DNA of 15,649 nt from Monoraphidium neglectum (taxonomy: Eukaryota; Chlorophyta; Chlorophyceae; Sphaeropleales; Selenastraceae). Both the position numbers and the translations under genes were made by a program. The stretch's first letter is position 1, and every line of letters starts with the position of its first letter. Location: positions 1,089-16,737 of the forward strand of contig NW_014012460.1 of assembly GCF_000611645.1 (NCBI RefSeq), read 5' to 3'. Shown one piece after another: positions 1 to 8,292 of the stretch. The notes below the pieces were generated by a model. The model saw only the letters and a program-made list of their open reading frames with translations, made no database searches and was not told the DNA's origin.

Positions 1-214
1 CCGCCGGTGGGGTCAGCGGGAGGGTTTGAGGTTTTCATCTGCTGGCTAGGTGCCCATGAGTTGCTGCTGGCGTGGTCAGAATCGACTGGCTGGTTTGTTC
101 TGGACCCCATCGCAGCCGCGATCAGCACTTCGTGGGCGAAGAATGCAGCGTGACACGGCTTGGTTAAGGGGTCGCAGACCAACGCTGGTGCGCGCTGCTG
201 CCTCCATCCCGCAG
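1..214 (+). other. Upstream intron of the WDR62/MABP1-like gene
   Basis: No WD40-like coding sequence is visible here. The stretch ends in a pyrimidine-rich CAG acceptor at 212-214, just before exon 215-420. The first six bases followed by GTGGGG could be the last bases of the previous exon and its donor, but that is too short to test. Exon 215 begins with the last two bases of a codon, so the preceding exon must end in phase 1. Confidence 0.5.
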
Positions 215-420
215 GCATCATCATAGCCGCCGACGCCCAAGCCCAGAGCCCCGCCCACGCAGCCGGGCGCGCCGCCGACCCCGAGCGCCCGCTGCCGCAG
301 CCGCACGGGGCCGGCGGCGGGCGGCCCGAGGGCGCGGCGGCGCCGGTGCTGCTGCGCTGCCTGCGGGTCGGCCCGGACGGGCGGCACCTGGCAGTAGGGG
401 ACGAGTGCGGCAATTTGCGG
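215..420 (+). CDS. WDR62/MABP1-like exon A: start of C-terminal propeller
   Basis: Encodes an Ala/Pro-rich lead-in followed by the blade motif CLRVGPDGRHLAVGDECGNL-R, which matches the family pattern of a C-[IL]-R-[VI]-SPDG-[KQ]-HLA-GD strand. The acceptor is CAG at 212-214. The donor CGG|GTGGGT leaves phase 0, and the next exon starts IYDL, completing the strand as in relatives (GNLRI-hydrophilic-L). The start of the exon is less sure than its end because the first 35 or so residues are not conserved. Confidence 0.75.
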
Positions 421-3400
421 GTGGGTGGTTCGCTCCCTGGGTTCTAGGAAGTGTTGCCAGGGTTGAGCCAAGAACGGCTACAATTGAGTGGGGTGTCAGT
501 GGGGGCGCGGATTGCCACCAGCGACGCACTCCCTAGGGCTGCCCCTTGTCTAGGGCTTGGACCATGACTTGCGTGAGATCAACTACATCATAACGCGTGC
601 GCTTCCATCTTCATGTTTTGGTGTCAGATCTACGATCTCGTGACCTTGAAGCTGCTGCGCCTTCTGGAGGCGCACAACGGCGTACTGCTCGCCCTGGACT
701 TCTCGCCGGGAACTCACACCGGGCACGGCGCCGGCGAGGACGGCCAGGGTGGCGGCAGCTGCCTGCTGGCTTCGGGGGGGCGGGACGGCTTGATACACCT
801 GTTTGACGCCACGGTGGGTCTGCTGGATGCGTTGAAGGGGATGAGGGCGCCCCTCCTGCTGTGCGGGGACCCCTGGCTTTGCAGATGGGATCCTCGGCAC
901 GCCCAGCTTCCAGGGTGCTGCGGAGCGCGGTGGCGGCTGCGCGGCCTCGCGCGATACGCGCCAGTGTAGCGGCCAGGACGGCTGCACGTTCGTGCCTTGT
1001 CCCAGCGGCCCCTTGCCTTCCGCTCCAGGCCCTCGTGGCTCGGCTCGGCCGCCCTTGTACCCTATTGGTCCACCCGCCCGGCTCCCCTTCCTCCCCCAGT
1101 CCTCGTTCTGCAATGCTCATTATAACCCTCTCTCAAAAACCCCACACCGATCTTCATTGAATTCAGGCTGTCCAATTGTTATTATTCTTGATCCCGCCCT
1201 CATCCCTTTATGCTTTCCAAAACGCAGCGCAACTTTGACCTGGTGGAGACCCTGGACGACCACCGCGCGCCGGTGACCGCGGTGCGTTTCGCGGCCGGCG
1301 GCAAGAGCCTCATCAGCTGCGGCGCGGACGGCGGCATCGTGTTCAGGTGCGGGCCTTGGAAATGAGGGGCCATGCGCCGCGCGAGGCACCACCTTGTGCC
1401 CTCTGTGCTGTTGTGACTAAATGAGCTTCTCCATTGCAAAGCAGCACACAAACCAAGCCGTCGATGCGCACTCCGCGAGTCCCATCGGGCTCATTGAGAC
1501 GCGCGGTGTCCTCCCGCCCCCTCTGCCTCCCGGACAGGGTCCTCTGCGGCGGCGCCGAGGGCGGCTGCGCGGTGTACCACAGCGAGCAGCTGCCCGGCAG
1601 CTGCCCGCTGTACGACCTGGCGCTCGACCCCCTGGAATCGATGGTGGCTGCGGTCGGGGCCGACGGCGCCGTGAGGTTCTGGGACGTGGCTTCCGGGCGG
1701 CCGGTCGGGGCGCTGGCGCCGGAGCGCGGGGCAGGTGCGCATGCTGGCGGGTCGAGCACCCCGGGTGCTGGCACGGGCGTGGGCCGAGTCGATGGCGCCG
1801 TGCGCGTGCGCCCGCAAAGTGGCGGGCGCAGGCATGTGCGCTAGGGTGGGATGGGAGCACCAGCTGTGCTTTTTCCAAGCACATGCTCACTTGCCGTGCC
1901 CGCGAGCTCCTGAGCTTGCCTCACGCTCACCATTGATGAGCGCTGCCGCGATTCCCATGTCCCGCAGCCGAGCCAGTCCGCGTCAGCATCGACCCCGGCG
2001 GCGTGGCCGCTGTCGTATCTCATTCGGACGGATCCATCCGGGTGCACCACCTCGCGTCGGGCAAATTGGTCTGGCGGGCGTCCGGCCACGGCGGCGTGGC
2101 GGCTGCGGCGGTGGTGGCGTCCGACCTTGAGCGGCTCGTGTCCGTCGGTGGTGACGGCTGCGTGTGCGTCTGGCGGCTGCCGGGGGCGCTCTCGGCGGAA
2201 ATCAAGGCGGCGGCGGCGCGCGCCGCCGCGGCGCGCACGCCCGCGCCTGTGGCGGGGGCGTGGCCCCGGGGGAGCGTGGCCGCAACAGCGGCCGGGCCGC
2301 AGTCGCCGCGGGGCCGGCAAGCGCGCGAGGCGCGCCCCGAGACGCCGCCGTCGCGCTCACCGGCCGGGCAGGCGGCCACCCCGACGCCGACGCCAGGAGA
2401 CGCCAGCCCGACGCGGCAGGTGTCCTTGTCAGCGCGCCGCGCGCTGCGGCCGGCCGAGGTATGCATGGCGGCGTCCCCAGACACGCACAGCGACTCCACC
2501 GGCGTGGGGGTCAGCCAGACGATACTCAGGGTGCAGGCGGGGCGCCCACTGGTGCCCTGCGACCGCCTGCCCGCGTGGGCGGCGCGCAACATGTCTCCGT
2601 CCCCGAAAAAGCGCCCCAGGGGCGCCCACGCGGCGCCCGTGCGCGGCGACGACGAGGCCGAGTCGGCGCCGCCGCCGGCTCCGCCGGGCGCCGCGGGCGC
2701 GGCAGAGGAGGCGCCGGCGGCGGCCGGCGGCAAGTGGGCGCTGTCGATGCAGCAGGGCGCGTCCGTTTTCGACGAGCACCGAGGCTTTGCTGTGCAGGTG
2801 GGGTCCGTGGGCTTGGCGTGGGCGCGGCGCCGCTCTGCGGCAGCGTGCGGCCGCAGGGATGCGAGCCTTGGGCTGCATCTGTGCCGTGGTGGCCGGAGGG
2901 CAGCGGCCATCTTCATTCGTGCCGTTTCCTCGACGTTGTTCCGCAAGTCAAGTCCCACAAACTTTTGCTGGAAAGTGCGCATCCTTGATTTTGCTGGAAA
3001 GTTCGCAAAGCCCTGATTGCAAATCCCTCATACAACCAAACAATTTTCCCAGGTTACTGGCCACCGCCGCCTCAGCAACGAGGGCAGCCCCCAGCCACCG
3101 CACACGTCAGCTCAGCCCCCGCACGCCGCCACCCCCGGCAGCGCCGCCGCGCCGCTGGGGCGCGAGCCGTGGGCGTCACCTGGTCCTGGTCCTGGCCGCG
3201 GCGGCGCGGCCCCGCGGGGCGCCAGCAGCAGCGCGGCGGCGGCGGCGGCAGAGGACGAGGAGGAGGAGGAGGGGCTGGGGGCGGCAGGCGCACTCGGGGA
3301 CGATGTGACTGAGGAGCTCGTGTTTCATGAGGGAGGCGGCGGCCCCGGTGACGTGGCGGCGGCTGCCTTCGCCGTGATGAGCATAGGGGTGAACGGCGAG

Positions 3401-4888
3401 GGGGAGGTGGAGGCGTCCCAGGGCTTGGGCGGCGGGGGCGAGCGTGAGGGGGTGGGCGAGTGGCCGAGCGAGTGTGAGGGCGGGGCCGGGACAGAGGGCA
3501 GTGCGGCGCACCTGCGGCAGCTGCTGGCTGCCGCCGCTGCACCGTCGCAGCCGGAGCGGCAGCAGGAGCTGCAGCAGGAGCAGCAGCAACAGGACGAGGC
3601 CGGTCCCGCGGGCGCCTCAGTGTCTCCATCTGCGCAACGGGCGTCGCCGGCACCCGAGGCCCTCCTCCAAGGTGCGTGATGCTCACAATTCATCCGCAAG
3701 CACTGCTCGCGATTTCCACTACCGGCCGCGCCTGTCAGACTCCACGCTTCGACCCCCGCAGCCCGCCGCCGCCCTCCGGTCCCGGCCGGCCGCCGAGCCC
3801 CAAACCTCGCCACAACCCGCCCTTGCCCGCAGCGCCGGCCGACCCCTCGCCAGCGCCTGCGCCCGAAACCGTCGTGCGGGACCTGTTCAGGCGCCACTTC
3901 GACGCCGCCACCCCCGCGCCCGTCGACGAGCGGCGCCAGAGCCTGAGCGCCAGGTGTGCTGGGGGCCGGGCGCCGGGCGCCGCGCGGGCGGGGGCGTGCC
4001 TGCGAGCACCCGGGGCAGCGGCGGCGCGGGGTGACCGCTCGGCTCCCAACGGCCACCTCGCTTGCTTTTCTCCCTGTGCAGATTGCCAGCAATGTGGGGC
4101 TTTTCTTGCCTGGGCACACCATTTGAACCCTAACCCAGTATGTATAAAATTTCGATTTACACCCAGGTACCTAATGGAGAGGCTCACAAACCCCCAAGAG
4201 CAGCCCGAGCCCCACCCCGCCCCGCCCCAAGGCACAGCCCCGGCCGCCGCCGGCGCCCACCCCGGCCGCAGCCCGCTGCGCCGCGCGGCGCCGCCGCGGC
4301 AGCGGCAGTGGCGTGAGGGGCGCATGGAGCAGGAGCTCGCCGGCATGAGGGCGCGGCTGGCAAACCTGCAGCAGGCGTTTGCTGTGCAGCAGCAGTCGGC
4401 CCGCAGCAGCCCGGCGAGGCCGTCGCCGCGCCGGCCGCCGCGCGGCTCGTGGCATCACGAGCGCGCGGAGGACGAGGCGCAGCAGCAGCGGGTGCAGCGG
4501 CCGTGGGCGCCGGCGCCGGCGTTCGCGCAGCCGTCGCCGGAGCGTGCGGGGCCGTCGCCGCCGCGGCAGCGGAGGCGGCGGGAGGCGCCGCAGGAGCGGT
4601 CGCAGCTCGGGAGGGGGGCGGGCGCGGCGGCGCTTTGGGGCGAGGCGCCGTCCTCTCATCCTGTGCCTGCAGAGCAGAGTGACGTGCCGGCTGTGCACCC
4701 GCAGCTGCAGCGGCAGCAGCAGCCGGAGAGCCTGCTGGAGTCACCAGTTTCTCAGCAGCCGCAGCAGCAGCAGCAGCAGCACCAGCAGCAGCAGCAGCAG
4801 CAGCAACAGACACAGCAGCAGCAACAGGGGCAACGGCTGAATGACCTGCTGACTTTCTCAGCACCAGAACAGCAGCAGGAGCAGCTAG

Positions 4889-4942
<54 letters not shown>

Positions 4943-5369
4943 CACGGCGGCAATCGTCTTCCAACGGCGTCTTCAATGCTACAAGGCCGCCTTGGGCCAC
5001 CCCAAACAGCCGCGCCCCCGCGCCCTCCCCCGCCGCCCGCGCCCGCCGCTCTGCCGCGCGCGCCCCCGCCGCCGCGGCGCCCGCGTTCGGGCTGTCGGCC
5101 GCGGCCAGGCGGCACGAGCGGCCGCCGTTCAGGGCTGGCTCCGCGGGCGCTGGCGCCAGCGTCGGCGCCAGGGGGACACGCGCCAGCAGCGGGCGGCGCA
5201 GCACGCCAGGCGTTGGGCCGCGGAGCAGCCAGGCGTCGTCGGCGGCCGCCACGGCGCCCGCCGCCGCAGCATCCGAGGGTGCACGGGAGGCGTTGCCGGT
5301 TGTCGCACCCGCCGGCGCAGCCGCAGCGAACTGGGTGGTGCCTGCGGAGGCGATGATGACAGCAAGCCT

Positions 5370-5407
<38 letters not shown>

Positions 5408-8292
5408 GGCGTCAACCTCAGGAGGAGGAGGACGAGGCGGAGGAGAAGGGAGAGGAGGGTGCCTCAACCTGCGAGCCACTGACGCCCCAGGAGGCGGAGG
5501 CCGAGGTCGCGGCAACGCCGCCGTCGCCGTCGCCGCAGCCGCTCTCGCCTCTGTCGGAGGCGTGCGCCCCGACGGGCGCGGCCGCGACCCCGTCGGCGGC
5601 TGGGCCTTCCGCCGTGCATCCGCCGCCGCCGCCGCAGCAGCAGCAGCAGCAGCAGGAGCAACACCAGGCACAGCAGGCAGAGCCACAGCGCGCGGAGCAG
5701 CTGCAGCACCAGCAGCAGCAGTCCACCCCAGATCGCTCCAAGTCCCCGGGCTCCGCCAAGTTGATTCGCAAGGGCCTCATGGCGCTCCTCGGCATCGACG
5801 ACACGCCCTCCGCGGCGCCCGCCGCGCGGCGGCACGCGGCGGTCGCGACCCCGGACCGCACGCTACCCTCGCCTGCGCAGTCGCTGCCCGCAGCTGACGA
5901 GCTCACGCCCCCGCCTGTGGGGTTGAGCTCCAGTGAGATGAGGGCGGGCGCGGGCGTGCGGCCGCCGGGCAGCACGCCCCGCATGTGGCCGGGGTGGGGC
6001 GCGATCGAGGGCACGCCGCCGGCGCCGACGCCTGTGCCCGGGATGATTCCCTTCAGCTTCCAGGCGTCGCGCGGCAGCAGCCCTGGCCTGGCCAGCGCCC
6101 CCAGCGGCGGCGGCGGCGGCGCGCCGTCCGCGGCGGCCGCGATGGTCCGACTGGACAGCCTCCGCGGCGCCCGCCGGTCGTCGGGCGCGAGCGAGGCGCG
6201 CTCGAGCGACGCCGGCGGCGGCGCCGCGTCAGCGCGGGCGCTCTGCAGCCCGCCAGCTTCTGGCGGCAGCGCGTTTGGGTCCCCGATGGCTGAGCACCCT
6301 CGCCGCAGCTGCAGCGGCGGCAGCGGCGTCTATGCTAGGGGCAGTGAGTCGGGCGGGGGCGGCGGGGAGGGTGACCGGGGCGTGCGCCGTTGGGACAACC
6401 CTGTGTACAACGCGTCGCCCTGCGGCAGCGCCGCGCCCACGCCGGCGCCGGCGCATGTACCAGCTGCGTTGGCGGCGGCAGCGGTCGTACAGGCGACGGC
6501 GGGGGCGGACGGGCCTAGGGCTGGGGCGGCGGCTTGGGAGGCACGCGGCAACAGCGAGGTGGGGGTTTTTGGGGTGTGCGGCTGATCGGGCGGTGGAGCG
6601 GCGTCGCGCAGCCGCCGCATCGGGGCTCCCTGAATTGGGATTGGTGACGCGGACTCCTGCTGAAAAAGTCCTAGACCTGGCAGCCATGGGTATGTGAGCA
6701 GCAGCTTGCACCTGCTTGGCCGCCGCGTGTGCGTCGAATCACATCCAGTCCCTTGGGCTCTCTCCACAGGACCCTTCCTACCGCAGCGCAAGCGGCGCCG
6801 CGGGGCCGGCGGCACCCGCCGCCGCGCCGGACCCATTGCCGTCCCCAGGCCCCCCACGCCCGCCCGCCGCGCTCCAGGCGGCGCCGCACGGCGCCGCGGG
6901 CTCGCCGCCGGGCGCCCGCGCGGCGGCCATCAGGCCGCAGAGTGCCTCGAGCAACGGCATGGGCGGGGCCGAGCAGCGGGTCCTCAGATCTCTCGGGGCG
7001 GACCCGGGCTCCCCCATCGGGACCCCAGGCGGCCGCGCGCCACGCCGCGACGACAGCGGCGGTGGCGGCGGCTCCGGCGGCAACTCGGGCGCTGACCCAG
7101 GCTCCGGCGCAGAGCGCTCCCCGAGTGCGGGCATGCTGGGCCTGCTGCAGCGCATGCGGCTGTTTGCCGGCGGCAAGTCCCGCTCGCCGAAGAAGCGGCC
7201 CCACCCTGGGGCGGAGCCGCCGCCAAAGGCCGCGCCGCCGGGCCCCGGCGCCGCGCCCCGCAGCCGCCGGGGGCCGCCAGCTGTCGTTTCAGGGGACGGC
7301 ATCAGTGGAGCCTCGGCGCACCGCCAGCGGGAGGGAGTGGGAGCTGGGACGTCGTCTGAGGCAGTTGAGGAGGGCGATGTGACTCTTGAGCTTCCAAGTG
7401 ATCAGGGAGAGGAGGCCGGGGCGGAGCTGGAGGAAGCTGCCCAGCAGCTGCGCGCGGCCACCGACGCGGTGCAACGGCTGCTTCTCGCGCGGGCCGCGGC
7501 GGGCGCCGCCAGGGCCGCGGGCCGTGGCGGCGAGGGGCCCGCGGGGGCGGGGGACGAGGCGCGCGGAGGCGAGAGCGCGGGCGGGGCAGCGGCGGGCGAG
7601 GCGCGGCGGCACCTGCTGGACCAAGTGGCCTGCAGCGTAAAGGCGCTGCAGGCGCTCGCGATCGGCGATGACGCGCAGAGCGGCTCGGCCGGCGGCTGCG
7701 GCGGCAGCGGCGACGCGCCCTGGAGTATCCCTGCGGGTGAGGCGGGCCTGGGGTTGCGGGTACCTGCGCCGCTGTCCGGCAGTCCTGCGCAGCGCGCAGG
7801 CTCTACGTGGCGACCGCGTGCTGCCGCGGCGCTTGGAGCGCTCCAGTTGCTATCTTTGAAGCCCTTCACACAGTCCCACTCTGTCCCTACGGCTGGCCAT
7901 CCCCCACCCCTTTTCACTCTCCGTCTCACCCACCACACACATACAAACACACAGAAACACCTACACACACACATACATATGCACGCACACACCCTTCAGT
8001 AGGCAGCAAAGGCCGGGGCTCCTCCTTCAATGACACGTCCCAGAAGTGCCTCAGATACAATGACACAAAGGATGGCGTTGACCCGACCGGCGTGGGACGG
8101 ACGCGCGCCGCCCTGACGCCGGCATTGGGCCCTGAGACGACGGGGCTGGAAGGCGCGGCAGCGGCGGCGCCCCTGGGGCGGGCGAGCGGGGGCGGCAAGG
8201 CGGCGGCGGCGGCGCCGGCACGGAAAGCCACAGGGCTGGCCGCATGGCGCGGAGGTGGCGGGGGTGCTGGGGGTGGCAGGGCGGGCAGCTGA
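215..8292 (+). CDS. MABP1/WDR62-like: WDR62/MABP1-like WD40 scaffold protein, 3' part of gene, 10 exons (5' end outside window)
   Basis: Spliced CDS 215-420, 628-813, 1228-1346, 1538-1734, 1968-2797, 3053-3671, 3833-3953, 4167-6558, 6770-7736, 8003-8292; all nine junctions keep phase and give 1,974 residues plus TGA. Residues about 48-310 are the end of a WD40 propeller. The blades follow the order and wording of the C-terminal propeller of animal WDR62/MABP1: CLRVGPDGRHLAVGDECGNL, LLASGGRDGLIHLFDA, VETLDDHRAPVTAVRF, LISCGADGGIVF, LYDLALDP, LVSVGGDGCVCVWRL. The N-terminal propeller expected for the family must lie upstream of the window. The remaining 1,660 or so residues are low-complexity, with polyQ, Pro/Ser/Ala runs and a few conserved-looking islands. 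Human WDR62 and MABP1 are about 1,500 residues in total, so this protein is unusually long. In animals the family scaffolds JNK/MAPK signalling and WDR62 acts at spindle poles; the algal role is unknown. Family assignment rests on remembered motifs, not a search. Confidence 0.87.
628..813 (+). CDS. WDR62/MABP1-like exon B
   Basis: Sixty-two codons entered in phase 0 after GTGTCAG and left in phase 0 at ACG|GTGGGT. It carries IYDLVTLKLLRLLEAHNG, a Gly/Asp-rich loop insert, and LLASGGRDGLIHLFDA. These correspond to the EAHD...LLASASRDRLIHVLDA strand pair of WDR62/MABP1. The Gly-rich insert lengthens the loop between two beta strands. Confidence 0.85.
814..1227 (+). other. Intron, 414 nt
   Basis: Runs from GTGGGT to an AACGCAG acceptor. 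The last 150 nt are AT-richer and pyrimidine-rich (tracts of CCTC, TTATT, CTTTCC), unlike the exons. No conserved coding, RNA gene or repeat was seen inside. Confidence 0.75.
1228..1346 (+). CDS. WDR62/MABP1-like exon C
   Basis: Encodes RNFDLVETLDDHRAPVTAVR followed by FAAGGKSLISCGADGGIVF. This is among the best family matches in the window: WDR62/MABP1 have a TLD-[ED]-H-SSSITAV-[KR]-FAA ... MISCGADKSIYFR segment here. Entry is phase 0; exit is phase 2 at TTCAG|GTGCGG, with the split codon becoming Arg. Confidence 0.88.
1538..1734 (+). CDS. WDR62/MABP1-like exon D
   Basis: Entered at CGGACAG|G, which completes the AGG Arg codon, and left in phase 1 at GGGCAG|GTGCGC. It encodes CPLYDLALDPLESMVAAVG and ADGAVRFWDVASGRPVGAL. 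These correspond to the TTLYDMDVDP...NIRIF-[ND]-[IV]-SSGK blade of the family. The WD dipeptide falls at residues 218-219 of the in-window protein. Confidence 0.86.
1968..2797 (+). CDS. WDR62/MABP1-like exon E: last blades and linker
   Basis: Starts after CCCGCAG in phase 1 (Ala split codon). It encodes EPVRVSIDPGGVAAVVSHSD, then GSIRVHHLASGKLVW, and ends the propeller at LVSVGGDGCVCVWRL, all in family order. The rest is a linker rich in Ala, Pro and Arg. It holds LPAWAARN at residues 436-443, a counterpart of the LP-x-WA motif I associate with the family, directly followed by the basic stretch SPSPKKRPRG (nt 2594-2623), a possible nuclear localisation signal. A second Trp-Ala element (KWALSMQQG) lies near the end. 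The donor is GTGCAG|GTGGGG, phase 0. Confidence 0.85.
2963..3007 (+). repeat. Short imperfect direct repeat in an intron
   Basis: A 19-nt unit beginning TTTTGCTGGAAAGT occurs at 2963-2981 and again at 2989-3007. The start-to-start distance is 26 nt and there is one mismatch. It lies in the intron 2798-3052, close to the acceptor at 3051-3052. Confidence 0.8.
3053..3671 (+). CDS. WDR62/MABP1-like exon F: low-complexity tail
   Basis: Entered in phase 0 after TTTTCCCAG and left in phase 1 at CCAAG|GTGCGT. The peptide is rich in Pro, Ala and Gly, with a short Glu run (EDEEEEEGL) and a Gln-rich stretch near the end. No domain was recognised. It is assigned to this gene because the frame stays open across the whole stretch and both splice phases fit the neighbours. 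Confidence 0.78.
3833..3953 (+). CDS. WDR62/MABP1-like exon G
   Basis: A 121-nt exon chosen because the acceptor CTTGCCCGCAG is the best in-phase choice for the phase 1 exit upstream. It encodes PADPSPAPAPETVVRDLFRR followed by HFDAATPAPVDERRQSLSAR. The TVVRDLFRRHFD helix with the following Arg/Ser stretch looks like a conserved island in an otherwise disordered tail. I believe plant relatives carry a similar DLF-x-x-HF motif but could not check. It exits in phase 2 at GCCAG|GTGTGC. Confidence 0.75.
4167..6558 (+). CDS. WDR62/MABP1-like exon H: long polyQ/Ala/Pro/Ser tail
   Basis: The acceptor ACACCCAG|G completes an Arg codon and leads to YLMERLTNPQEQPEP; 797 further codons follow, and the exit is phase 0 at AGCGAG|GTGGGG. 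It contains four glutamine tracts (4753-4827, 4894-4941, 5371-5406, 5635-5655). A charged/hydrophobic island KLIRKGLMALLGIDD lies at nt 5758-5802 (residues 1290-1304). Many Ser-Pro and Thr-Pro sites are present, as expected for a substrate of proline-directed kinases. The rest is Ala/Gly/Ser/Pro repeats. One or more small in-frame introns inside this stretch cannot be excluded. Confidence 0.78.
4753..4827 (+). repeat. Polyglutamine tract 1 (CAG/CAA), interrupted
   Basis: Gln codons interrupted by single Pro, His and Thr codons. The longest pure stretch is nine Gln (seven CAG, then CAA, then CAG) at 4783-4809. It is in frame with exon H. Confidence 0.95.
4894..4941 (+). repeat. Polyglutamine tract 2, 16 Gln
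   Basis: Sixteen Gln codons: fifteen CAG and one CAA at 4930-4932. It follows LDE and precedes PRRQSSSNG in exon H. Confidence 0.96.
5371..5406 (+). repeat. Polyglutamine tract 3, 12 CAG
   Basis: Twelve uninterrupted CAG codons in exon H, followed by GRQPQEEEDEAEEKGEEG, a strongly acidic stretch. Confidence 0.96.
5635..5655 (+). repeat. Polyglutamine tract 4, 7 CAG
   Basis: Seven CAG codons directly after a run of Pro codons, continuing into a Gln/His/Ala/Glu-rich stretch up to about 5730. Pro next to Gln is common in polyQ proteins. Confidence 0.94.
6770..7736 (+). CDS. WDR62/MABP1-like exon I: tail with predicted helices
   Basis: Entered in phase 0 at TCTCCACAG|GAC and left in phase 1 at CTGCGG|GTGAGG, a strong donor. 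It encodes MLGLLQRMRLFAGGKSRSPK then KRPHPG (nt 7133-7207), whose SPKKRP part repeats the motif in exon E. Two likely amphipathic helices follow: AELEEAAQQLRAATDAVQRL with LLARAAAG (around 7420-7507), and EARRHLLDQVACSVKALQAL (around 7597-7656). Animal WDR62/MABP1 carry a helical dimerisation element near the C terminus; equating these helices with it is inference. Confidence 0.77.
7929..7993 (+). repeat. CA-rich microsatellite in last intron
   Basis: An interrupted (CA)n tract with occasional T and A insertions. It lies in the intron 7737-8002 and runs to within a few bases of the acceptor, leaving only a CCCTTCAG polypyrimidine stretch. Confidence 0.9.
7997..8002 (+). promoter_or_regulatory. 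Tandem NAGNAG splice acceptor (CAGTAG) that is also a stop codon
   Basis: The last intron ends CTTCAGTAG. Splicing after CAG (exon from 8000) or after TAG (exon from 8003) keeps the same frame, since the preceding exon ends in phase 1, and the products differ by one residue. If the intron is retained, the exon I frame stays open and stops exactly at this TAG (8000-8002). Confidence 0.6.
8003..8292 (+). CDS. WDR62/MABP1-like last exon
   Basis: Phase-compatible final exon (start 8000 or 8003). It encodes SKGRGSSFNDTSQKCLRYND and a Gly/Ala-rich end, with stop TGA at 8290-8292. No family motif is visible here, so this exon rests on phase, open frame and the acceptor alone. The alternative is an end at 8002 by read-through of the preceding intron. 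Confidence 0.55.

Noticed and set aside
3672..3700. 29-nt intron alternative between exons F and G
   Set aside because: Phase-compatible but shorter than the introns seen here. The CCCGCAG acceptor at 3832 gives a normal-length intron and the conserved-looking exon G.
2020..4945. Long minus-strand open frames opposite exons E-H, with poly-Ala, poly-Leu or poly-Cys runs
   Set aside because: They are antisense readings of GC-rich and CAG-repeat exons. The plus strand has family motifs and consistent splice phases, while these frames have neither.
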